DNA from: Corbicula japonica
Lineage: Eukaryota; Mollusca; Bivalvia; Venerida; Cyrenidae
Reading direction: 5' to 3'
Length of the DNA: 64,000 bases
Assembly (NCBI GenBank): GCA_038501625.1
Contig: JAZAYU010000943.1
Coordinates: forward strand, 53,833 to 117,832
Shown here in pieces: positions 33,269 to 44,800 of this stretch (position 1 is its first letter; each line of letters opens with the position of its first letter). The notes under the pieces were generated by a model. It was given only the letters and a program-made list of their open reading frames with translations. It made no database searches and was not told the origin of the DNA. The translations under genes and the position numbers were made by a program.

Positions 33269-34315
33269 TACATACTTTAAAATTAGAACTTTTGACTTTG
33301 TTTTAATTGATCAGAACTTCTTGTTTTTACTTAATGAAATGGCGTACTACAAATAAGGGGAGATAACTTTGTCACAGGATGTTTCGCGAACATGGACCAA
33401 CAGTTTCAGAAAACCAATCAATTATAAGCGTAAAGAAGCTGTAGAAAGGCAGAAAAGCAACTTCCTAACTCACTACAATACAGAAAATTATGAAACTGAT
33501 TCAGTCTGCTTCTCTTTCTTATGTCATCTATAACCCATCTGATTCCATTCGAATTGTGATCCATATTTTGACGAATTGGCACTAAACATAGTAGACCATA
33601 CTTATTTCAGGTATGAGTTGCTTTGGTATATTGTCCGTGAATTTCAGAGTTCTCATGCAAACGGTTTTTCTTTTGTTTTAGTATGTTCTTGGTAATTAGA
33701 GCATGAATTAGACTAAATTGAGCTTGCAAATATTAACTACATCCTTAGCTAAATACATTTCTATACTAAAATCTAGGTGGCAATAAGGATTTCCCCCAAA
33801 ATTCATTTTTGAAATTTTAGCCTGTTTTCGCCATTTGCAATGTTTGCGACCCCATAAGGTTTAATGTAAGCATTGCAGTTTTTAAAATTCAGCGTAAAAT
33901 TACACTTGATAAAATTGAGATTCATGGTCACTTAAGATGTTTAGAAATCGAGCTGGTTTGGCATAAATCAAGTCAGTAAAATGATTTAGAACTGTATGCA
34001 TCATGAAGCAGTTAATAAAACTTTTCAGCGTAAATTTACCATGTTTACACTGCAGGAGATAGCAATACATGCAGAATATACTATTGAAGATTTAGGCTGC
34101 ATGTTTTTTTCAGCGTAAATTTAAGCTGAAATATTGCAGTTTTGAAAGACTTAATAAGAATAATTGTTTCGTTTTGCTAATTTACACTGTTAAATAGGAG
34201 TAAACGAGATTGTCATCGGCTTAAAACTAGTGAAACATGGGAAAAAACTTAATATTTAAATGTGAAAATCATGTTTATTTCTTTGTTTTTCACTGCTGAT
34301 ATCAAAAGGGAAAAA
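33269..34315. other. Non-coding sequence with a recurring short motif
   Basis: TTCAGCGTAAA(A/T)TTA occurs near 33888, 34025 and 34112, along with GCAGTTTT segments, suggesting a decayed local repeat. No gene recognised. Confidence 0.4.
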
Positions 34316-35104
34316 CTACTAACAAAGCAAGCGGTCCAGACGGCATAAGCCATCGGATGCTTAAAGAGTATTGTAAAACTTTATGCTCTCCGCTTAGTAT
34401 CTTATTTAATAGATCTTTAAGAGAAAAATGTTATCCAACCATCTGGAAACAAGCTGGAAACAAGCTAACGTTATGCCTCTGTTTAAAAAGGTGATAGAGA
34501 CAAACAGTCTAACTATAGACCAATATCATTAATAAGCTACCTAGGAAAAGTTATGGAACGCGCTGTATTCAAACATTTATATAATTACTTAATTGCAAAC
34601 TGCCTCATTTACAAAAATCAGTCGGGTTTTCTACCACAGCATTCGACGGTTCATCAACTTATAGATATTTATCATCATATATGCAAAGCATTTGATGAGA
34701 AAAAGTCCGCATGTATAATTTTCTGCGATATATTTAAACTTAAGCAAATAGGAATTTCTGGGGATTTACTTATCTTGTTATCAAGCTATCTAGAAAATCG
34801 TTGTCAAAGAGTTTATGTTGGATCAACGTTTTCAAATTCTAAACAAATAAGCGCTGGTGTCACTCAAGGGTCCGTGCTTGGGCCCTTACTATTCCTCAAT
34901 GACATTTGCGAGTCTCTTTTGAGTATCACTAGATTATTTGCTGACGACAGTTCTCTAGCAGTATCTTCTATCGATATCAATTTCATAGAAAATATTTGTA
35001 TGGTCTTAAGTTTTAGAAAGCCAAATAACAGTAAAAGTACGTGTGAATATAGAGGACAAACCATGATGAAGCCTAAAATTAAAAACGACACATTTGTCTG
35101 CTGA
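34316..35104 (+). pseudogene. LINE (non-LTR retrotransposon) reverse transcriptase fragment, broken
   Basis: Motifs in order: NKASGPDGISHRML at 34322, then FKK and NYRPISLIS before the long frame, then NQSGFLPQHST, GVTQGSVLGPLLF and the catalytic FADD (LFADDSSLA). Together these are the fingers and palm of a CR1/Jockey-type reverse transcriptase. It is clearly dead. An 11 bp duplication (CTGGAAACAAG, 34444-34464) and a single-base loss shift the frame upstream. The first catalytic block stops at CDI and jumps to FKLKQIG, losing roughly a dozen residues after the Asp. No endonuclease domain, 3' tail or target duplication was found. It is a truncated, degenerate insertion. Confidence 0.85.
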
Positions 35105-35579
35105 AACTGATGTTATATGAACGGATTGTAAGCTAATGGGCATTTATCCCAGCTCCTTAACAACCAAAACTCAATGATATGTTTACCAACGTCTGAAATC
35201 TGGCACCTTTTTTCTAATAATATGCTAAATCTACATGAAAAAAACCATCGAGTCCGTTATTATATACAACTTAATACGGTGGAAATTTATGGTATAAGCT
35301 ATAGTAATTCATTTTCCTCTGAAATTGTTTTCAATTTTACATGTGTGTTATCTAGCATTAAATTCCAATGCTTTCGGCAATGTTATGACTCTCGGTTGTT
35401 TTATCTTAATATGTAGGATTCTCAATTCTATTTTTTCCTCTACATGTTATTCACAATGAAGGAAATCAAATAAATGCATAATCTTTCCCATCGATGGGGT
35501 CTCACTTTTTATATCATTTTTCGTGTTCATTCTGTCTTTGGGATGTCAGTTCACAGATTTCACTATTATAATTTCTCGC
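35105..35579. other. Sequence downstream of the LINE fragment
   Basis: May be the decayed 3' part of the retrotransposon. An 80-codon frame at 35174-35416 shows no family signature I recognise. Confidence 0.3.
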
Positions 35580-35821
35580 TTAAAACCCTTTACTCAATAT
35601 ATACGCGTTTCATCACATAGGTGACCAGTTAAGGTCCCGATCAGCTGGCACAATATTGCCATCTGATCTGGATCTAAAATTTGTGATTACTGGTCAGAAA
35701 AAAATAATGATTCTAAAAGCGAACAGTTTAAATCCTAATCAGATCGCACAGATGTGCCAGCTGATATGGATCTAAACTGTTCGCCAAGCTATGAAGGTAT
35801 ATCTATGGAGTAAAGGGTTAA
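35580..35821. repeat. MITE family B, copy 4, upstream of the Ly6-like gene
   Basis: TTAA, AACCCTTTACTCAATATATACG on the left; ATCTATGGAGTAAAGGG, TTAA on the right. It ends 60 bp before the proposed start codon at 35881 and so would lie in or next to the promoter or 5' untranslated region. Confidence 0.65.
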
Positions 35822-35880
35822 CAGAAGCCTTCATCCAGATTATACATGGAAACCCTTATTTCAACTAACATATAGACAAG

Positions 35881-35896
35881 ATGACGGTCTTTGCGA
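35881..35896 (+). CDS. Ly6-like gene, exon 1 (coding part)
   Basis: ATGACGGTCTTTGCGA|GTGAGC gives MTVFA plus one base (phase 1). Joined to exon 2 it makes an Ile codon and a textbook hydrophobic signal peptide. A short signal-peptide exon far from the rest is normal for LU genes. It was chosen because it is the upstream ATG exon that I found with a consensus donor in the right phase. A different first exon cannot be excluded without transcripts. Confidence 0.55.
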
Positions 35897-38800
35897 GTGA
35901 GCCAAGTTCTTTTGCTTTTTCGTAAATGGATACATGTATGAGAATCATGGCACTGGTTATTCTCAATAAGCAAAATCGCTTCGCTGGTTTTCTGTACTTT
36001 CAGTACTTTGATTTAAAAGCTTACAATGCAAATATTACATTAATTGTCAGAAATCTTAAACACTGTTGAATATAATGTTGTGGCCAGTCTGTTTTTATTG
36101 TCATTTATAACTGAACATTGCAGCATCACCGCATAAACATGTATCTTTCCGTTTATGCGGGGATTTTCAACGCATAAACTGAGCGACCACGTGTATGCGG
36201 CGACGCATAAAGCAAACATCTATTTTGTATGCCCTCACAAAGTGGGGGGCATATACAGTTGCACTCGTTGTCCGTACGTCCATCCGTCCGTCTGTAAGGA
36301 CGTCTCCAAATCTTATGGCATCAACTCATCCTAAACTATCAGGCGGATTTCTTTCAAACTTGCGCAGATCATCATATGATGATCGTAAAGAAAGGATTTT
36401 TTTCCTGCGACCATTTTTAACCAGAGTTAAAGCCCTTTGTTATTACAAATTTTGTTGCAGCATTTGGGGCATCATTGTCCGCTGTTAACGATCATAATGA
36501 CAGAAGATGATAATAACCGATATTACTAAATCTTTTCAGAACTTTAGTCTACTGAGTCTAGTTCAAAGCTTGTTTACGTATGCACTAAAACTAAGTCCGA
36601 TTTTGATGAAACTTTATCAACCTCTTTTGTACAAGTATGTATTTAACTTGTTTGCCTGTTTACCACATAAGTCATGTTTTTGGATTGAAAAAAACAACGT
36701 CTAAACATGGTCAATTTTGTTTATGCGGCGAAGCCTTATGCTGCGTTACAGTCCTTGTCACAATGCCGACAGTACTTCCAGGTTTTTACACAACGGTTGC
36801 TGTGAGGGAGTCTTTCAAAATGTCTTGACAGAGTTACATAACTTAAAATACAACCCGGGCCAAAGGCAAAGATGGTAAAACTGAGAATGTCGATCATAAA
36901 TCTCAAGCACTTGATTAGCTGAAATAGAGTACGTATTGTACTGAGTAAAGGAAATGCAATTGTATACCTGAGTAAAGGAAATGTAGAGTGATTATATAAT
37001 CGAATACATGAATAACTGTTGTTCTTGTTTCTGTTTTGTTGTTATCGCATATCGTAGACATAACTAACTACCCGTTAATATTTGAGGCTTTTAAAGGGAG
37101 ATGTGCAGGGTGAAGCAGGTGTACTTGGTAAAATCGTAAATAGATCGATCTATGTAACACTTACGTGTACTTTTCACTAAACTCTACATTTCAAACCATC
37201 CAGGAGGAAGTTTTCGGTTAATTTTACCATTTTACCGGACCTGAAAACAATCCGCTGAAGAAATCCCTATACAAAATACATTCTATATTTAGCGATCATT
37301 CTATATTTAGCTCGTCGCTGAGCTTTCTAAGTCGTGGTGGCCAAGGTATTTTGAAACAAATGTCGAAGTCGGCAAGGTACACCGAATGCGTATTTTGGTT
37401 GAAGTGATCACGTGACAATCCCAAAAAACCACCTCGGCTTTATGCGGGAAATACAAAAATAGCTAACCTATGCGCGTCGCATAGTATAGGAAACACCATT
37501 TATATATCTTTATAAAATATTGATTTGAAATATTTCCGGTGTAAATCAATATTTGAGCTTCAAATAATGATATTCAACTGACTAATAACCCTTTTCGCAA
37601 ATCTGTTCCATTCATCAATCCTTCACATCTCCCTTTAATGGTTCTCTAGAACATTAAAACACCACTACCTCATTCGGTTAAGTGTTGTCCATCAAGAACA
37701 AATTGCGAGTGTCGGTGTGTTTTAATGCTTTAATGTTGTTTGTTTCACCGAGAAGAAAATCGCTAAATTAGACTACCAAAATTGATCATCAAACCTTACT
37801 AAAATATTTAAAATGTAAGTGGTATTTCGAAGATGACGTAAACAGAACCAGTGATGACGTCGCAACGATGTTGCATAATTTGACACTTATTGTATTCATC
37901 TGAGAACCACTCCTTCAAATAGTAATGGCTATAGACTGGATAGGATTCTATCATGATTCTTAATAGAGGGAAATACTGCTAAGTGCTGGCTCGGACGCAA
38001 TCTCCTTCGCAGAGTTGTCGTTCCTTACACTCACTTTACACCTAGAGCTGCGAAAGGCTCAATGTCAAGATGTTTGACCAAACTAAGCAGCTTCGTTGTA
38101 TACAGTCATACTAATGAATTTGAAAGCTTGTGGTATATATCCCAGCCTTTAACAGAGGTGAATGTATATGAGTCGATAGTGTAAGAGAGTAGCTCGGATG
38201 GGGAGTGTTGCAACCTCTATAACCCGATAAAGTTAGTATATCAGTAAGTGATGGGATTGCTACATGGGTGGGGCATTGTCTGGATTTACTAATATCTACT
38301 AAGTCTCAACACCAGGCCATTTAATGGATTTCTCTTTCAAGGTGCAGGCAGAGAACCGGACAACAAATAGTTTTATTGTCAGTGGAAAATGTATATAAAT
38401 TTAAACTTATTAGATTGACTCACCTCTAGTGTCTTATATAGAATAAGTTTATTTTTCTTGTGCATAAAATTGATATTGAACTGCTTGCATGTCCCTTAGA
38501 ATATAAGTCTGTTGATGTTCCGTTTGATGCGGATAAGCAGCACGATGTTCAAAGAATTGCCTATACTATTTATCTAACCATTACCGTACAGCAACAGCGC
38601 CAAGCCATAAGATCTCATAAAACGCCATTCTGTCGATACCTTGACCGACCCGTATTACATGTACGGACTTTGTTTCAAATTGATTGTTTTTTTATGAAAC
38701 GACAATGCCATTAGCTACTCAAGACTCATATCGAGGCAACCTGTACTTATTTGTTCAGTGCCCACGGTTATAAAACTGAGCATGGAAACCAGTCTCAAAT

Positions 38801-41800
38801 CTCAAGCATCTCATTGGCTGAAATGGCGACTTGTCGCCATTTTAGCCAATCAGATGATTGAGATTTGAGACTGGTTTCCATGCTCAGTTTTAGAACCTTC
38901 AGCACAGATGAGAATCTGTTTAGGCAACTCTGAGATTGGTGCACACGAGAACCTAGGTTAAACTCTCAGTGGCAAATTTGGCATTGCTATCCAAGGCGCT
39001 ATCCAAGATTTTCTTTTTTTGTTGTGTCGTGTTTGGAATGGATCGTTTTATAAATCCATGCTTAACTTTTCCTTTCTGTTATTTTGTCATTGTTGAGAGC
39101 TTGGTTTACAGAGTGTTGTTATTCGTGATACATGTATGCATGTTTCACTTTTTTATTTTATTTAAAAACCCTGAAATGATCTGCTTGCCCGCATTAATGC
39201 ACATTTGCAAAAAAACACAAAAAAAACTCCTAGTTCCTAGATTAGTTCGCACCGTAAAACAATATCATCGAGTTAAGTCCTTCCTGGTCAAGCCACTGCT
39301 AAACCAATATCCAACGGAGGAATGGAAACTAGATCATGTCACTAACAATTTTACACTGCCTTTGTTAGATCATATTGTATCATCACGGAACTATGACAAG
39401 AGATGACACTAAATCGGGACTACAAAATGTTTGGCATAATTAATGGAAGAGCGTTTGGTAACTTGTTTCCGTCAAGTCTTGTTTGTTGTTTGTTCGGCAG
39501 TTAAGCAAATTATTTGTTTGATTTGGAAACACATTATAATTTTAATCATATTTTAACTCTTCTGTAATTTTACGACACTGCGTTTTCCGTTTTAATATCG
39601 TACATGAACTCTACGTTTTAAGTGGTCTTTTTATGAAAGTCTAATAAATACATTGAGGAACTACGTACTTGAGAGTTCGAACTTTAACAAATTATGGAAA
39701 TAATGTATGTTATCTTTACATTTTTATTCGAATTTTTTTACCAGCGCAAAAAAAAACAAACGAAATATTAAAAAATTTTGTTTGAGGCAACATAATAAGC
39801 ACTGTTTTAGATCAGAATTTGCTAACATTTATAGTTACGGTGAATTGTTTTATCTTTATCTTCGATTCCAAAAATTGTCCATCTCATTCTACTGTACGTT
39901 TTTATTTTTTTATTTAGTTCTGATAGCTGCATTATGTGTCCTGCATATACACGCGGAGAACAGGATGTGTTTAAGATGTGATAATTTACCCCACCCGCGA
40001 GACTGCGACAGAGTGGTCAAGTGTTAAGAAGGCGATGTAAGAGATTCCTTGGTTTACTAGTTTACTAATACTACGTACTCAAAATTTTATAAGGGTCACT
40101 ATAGTAGTTTGTAATTATTATTGTTAATGTTAACCTTTGGAACAATTTATAAAACATTTTAAGTATTTTTTATTTATTGTTTATTTGATAAAACCGATGA
40201 ACACCTCAATCCCAGTTGGAATACTGAACTAAAACATTAAGATTTTGAATTACTAGAAGATACATAACTATATGCAAAATCTGTATCATTGCTCCTTCCC
40301 ATACAATCTACTAAAATACTTGTTTTCTGTACTAGATATATTAAAATGCACAGAAAACTTTCTATTTCTGCAAACAATTCACCGGGGTGGTAAAACTATT
40401 ATGTAATGTGGGTCTTATACCAGTGCTGAAGATTTGAAACCAGTCTCAAATCTCAAGCATCTGATTGGCTGAAATGTCGACCGGTCGCCATTTCAACCAA
40501 TCAGATGCTTGAGATTTGAGGCTGGTTTCCATTCTCAATTTTATAACACTGGAACTAGTTTTTTTAAGCAAATAATTATATTTTACTACAGGAATTTGAC
40601 AGGGGTCAGGTGTTGAGAAACTGAATGGTATGGAGGTCGATCATTTTATTACGCCTTTATTTTCCACAATTATGAATGCACATCAATAGAGGACTAGCTA
40701 GACCTAGTTTACAGTAAGAAAAGAAACGAAACAATAATGATATGTTTTTTATGAGTAAGAACGAGATTCGCTTGATCAAGTACAAGTGAAGGCACGATGA
40801 TCACATTGCTGTAATGAACTCATTGATTTCTTGAGTAAATTAAAACATATTTAACATAAAATCGAGATAAAACCAAAGAAAACTATGCACCAGCATCATA
40901 ACATGACTAGTTTAACCCAAAACCATAGAAATACGGAGGAACCCTTAACAAACCATGCCAGAGACAGACACACTGCATAATCATGCCATTCGTATCCCTC
41001 AAAATATGCCTACATGTATATACTGCCACCCACAATGATTGGCATTCTGCATGGTTTGGCATATTATCATAAAGGGTGGGGGTCATTGAAACTTAATAGT
41101 ACACTTAGACCTCTACAAAATATAGTTTAGAGTTTTATAGAAATACAAATTTACCTGCGTTCTTGCACACGTGATTTTAGAATTTTGAAACTTTAACATT
41201 TAGATGTGAAAACTTTCTGAACAAAGTATATAATTTTATAGTTAATATTCTAGGTTACCATGAAAGGTGTTTTTTCATACAAATATTACTATAAATGTAA
41301 ACATACATGTATCTTAATGTAAACTTGCTTTTGCTCAAACGAAAAAAAAACAGGTAGTTTTTTAAAACGATGCGGAAAGTTTACGATTTTACAGCTTCAT
41401 GAATTTTACAATTCACCGTTCGGAAAGTACGTATATCGTCCTGTTAAGTGTTGTTTTGCCTCATGATAACAGTTTAAAATACAGATTCTATCTTAGTTAA
41501 AAAATTATTTTGAATCACTTGATATGTCGGTCTACAGTCAACAATCTAGTTTGACAAATACAACCATGTTGGGAAATACTCTATCTATATATTGTAGGCC
41601 ATAGTCTAGGCTTTGTACCACTAAATTTTGATTTAAAAAAGCCGTCCCAAACGTTATGAAATTTAGATTCATTCCGTATTTCTTGCTTCTAGCACTTAAA
41701 TATGCTTTAGTTAATGCGATGTTTATCTTTGCCACTGTGGCAAAAGCTACATCACATTATTTAATTTTTTCGTCAATAAAAACTTAAAAGCTATGTCCAA

Positions 41801-44800
41801 TGTGACCTTTGGAAAAGAGTCCTAGTTTGACAAATGCGACTATGTTATATGTGAACGGTGCGCTAGTTAAATTCATAGCGTTGTGAAATCAGAAGCTACC
41901 GCCGTCGTCTTTAAGATTGCAGATATGTTTTCTTTCAGTCCTGTTACGTTGAACAAATCGTTACAGAATCAGGGAATATAGTGTTCAATTCAGGATGTGC
42001 CTCAAAACAGGTGAGTGACATAATCAGGGAATATAGTGTTCAATTCAGGATGTGCCTCATAACAGGTGAGTGACAGAATCAGGGAATATAGTGTTCAACT
42101 CATAATGTGCCGTACAAAGGTGAATGACAGAATCAGGGAATATAGTGTTCAATTCAGGATGTGCCTCATAACAGGTGAGTGACTGAATCAGGGAATATAG
42201 TGTTCAATTCAGAATGTCCCTCACAACAGGTGAGTGACAGAATCAGGGAATATAGTGTTCAATTCAGGATGTGCCTTACAACAGGTTAGTGACTGAATCA
42301 GGGAATATAGTGTTCAACTCAGGATGTGCCTCACAACAGGTGAGTGACAGAATCAGGGAATATAGTGTTCAATTCAGGATGTGCCTCACAACAGGTGAGT
42401 GACTGAATCAGGGAATATAGTGTTCAATTCAGGATGTGCCTCACAACAGGCGAGTGACTGAATCAGGGTATAAATTGTTCAATTCAGGATGTGCCTCACA
42501 ACAGGTGAGTGACTGAATTAGGAAATATAGTGTTCAATTCAGGATGTGCCTCACAACAGGTGAGTGACTGAATCAGGGAATATAGTGTTCAATTCAGGAG
42601 GTGCCTCACAACAGGTGAGTGACTGAATCAGGGAAAATAGTGTTCAATTCAGGATGTGCCTCACAACAGGAGGGTGACGGAATCAGGGAATATAGAGTTC
42701 AACTCAGGATGTGCCTCAAAGCAGGTGAATGACTGAATCAGGGAATATAGTGTTCAACTCTGGATGTGCCTCACAACGGGTGAGTGACAGAATCAGGGAA
42801 TATAGTGTTCAATTCAGGATGTGCCTCACAACAGGTGAGTGACTGAATCAGGGAATAAAGTGTTCAATTCAGGATGTGCCTCACACCAGGTGAGTGACAG
42901 AATCAGGGAATATAGTGTTCAACTCAGGATGTGCCCCACAACAGTTGAGTGACAGAATCAGGGAATTAAGTGTTCAATTCAGGATGTGCCTCACAACCAT
43001 TGAGTGACAGAATCAGGGAATATAGTGTTCAATTCAGGATGTGCCTCACAACAGGTGAGTGACAGAATCAGGGAATATAGTGTTCAACTCAGGATGTGCC
43101 TCCGAACAGGTGAGTGACAGAATCAGGGAATATAGTGTTCAATTCATGATGTGCTTAACAACAGATGAGTGACTGAATCAGGGAATATAGTGTTCAACTC
43201 AGGATGTGCCTCCGAACAGGTGAGTGACTGAATCAGGGAATATAGTGTTCAATTCTGGATGTGCCTCCCAACAGGTGAGTGACAGAATCATTTAATATAG
43301 TGTTCAATTCAGGATGTGCCTTACAACAGGTGAGTGACTGAATCAGGGAATATAGTGTTCAACGCAGGATGTTCCTCACAACCGGTGAGTGACTGAATCA
43401 TGGAATATATTGTTCAACTCAGGATGTGCCTCACAACAGGTGAGTGACTGAATCAGGGAATATAGTGTTCAACTCAGGATGTGCCTCACAACGGGTGAGT
43501 GACTGAATCAGGGAATGTAGTGTTCAACTGAGGATGTGCCTCACAACGGGTGAGTGACAGAATCAGGGAATATAGTGTTCAACTCAGGATGTGCCTCACA
43601 ACAGGTGAGTGACTGAAACAGCGAATTTACTGTTCAATTCAGGATGTGCCTCACAACAGGTGAGTGACTGAAACAGCGAATATACTGTTCAACTCAGGAT
43701 GTGCCTCACAACGGGTGAGTGACTGAATCAGGGAATATAGTGTTCAATTCAGGATGTGCCTCACAACATGTGAATGACAGAATCAGGGAATATAGTTTTC
43801 AACTCAGGATGTGCCTTACACCAGGCGATTGACAGATTCAGTGAATAAAGTTTTCAATTCATGATGTGCCTTACAACAGGTGAGTGACTGAATCAGGGAA
43901 TATAGTGTTCAATACAGGATGTGCCACACAACAGGTGAGTGACAGAATCAGGGAATAAAGTGATCAATTCAGGATGTGCCTCACAGCAGGTGAGTGTCTG
44001 AATCAGGGAATATAGTGTTCAATTCAGGATCTGCCCCACAACAGGTGAGTGACTGAATCAGGGTATATAGTGTTCAATTCAGGATGTGCCTCACAACAGG
44101 TGAGTGACTGAATCAGGGAATATAGTGTTCAACTCAGGATGTGCCTCACCACAGGTGTGACTGAATCAGGGAATATAGTTTTCAATTCCGGATGTGCCTC
44201 AAAACAGGTGAGTGACTGAATCAGGGAATATAGTGTTCAATTCAGGATGTGCCTCACAACAGGTGAGTGACAGAATCAGGGAATAAAGTGTTCAATTCAG
44301 GATGTGCCTCACAAAAGGTGAGTGACAGAATCAGGGAATATAGTGTTTAATTCAGGATGTGCCTCACAACAGGTGAGTGACTGAAACAGCGAATATAATG
44401 TTTAATTCAGGATGTGCCTCACAACAGGTGAGTGACAGAATCAGGGAATATAGTGTTCAATTCAGGATGTGCCTCACAATAGGTGAGTGACTGAATCAGG
44501 GAATATAGTGTTCTACTCAGGATGTGTCTCACAACAGGTCAGTGACTCAATCTGGAAATATAGTGTACGATTCAGGATGTGCCTCACAAAAGGTGAGTGA
44601 CTGAATCAGGGAATATAGTGTTCAATTCAGGATGTGCCTCATAACAGGTGAGTGAGTGAATCAGGGAATATAGTGTTCAACTCAGGATGTGCCTTACAAC
44701 AGGTGGGTGACAGAATCAGGGAATATAGTGTTCAATTCAGGATGTGCCTCTCAACAGGTGAGTGACTCAATCAGGGAATATAGTGTTCAACTCATGATGT

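Larger units (their letters stand above)
35897..39917 (+). other. Intron 1 of the Ly6-like gene
   Basis: About 4.0 kb filled mostly with repeats: a bivalve-type repeat from about 36226, a TTAA-bounded element (37091-37638), a family A MITE (38756-38907) and a SINE-like piece (38930-39070). The motif TTTATGCGG(C/G)G recurs at 36151, 36720 and 37440, suggesting one more old element. The intron ends at TACGTTTTTATTTTTTTATTTAG. Confidence 0.5.

Noticed and set aside
38969..39406. 145-codon frame with hydrophobic segments
   Set aside because: It starts in a SINE-like repeat shared with 63.7 kb and shows no family features.
39707..40027. 106-codon unspliced frame before the Ly6 exon
   Set aside because: The residues upstream of 39918 are AT-rich and lack a plausible start; a strong acceptor at 39917 and an in-phase signal-peptide exon at 35881 explain the N-terminus better.
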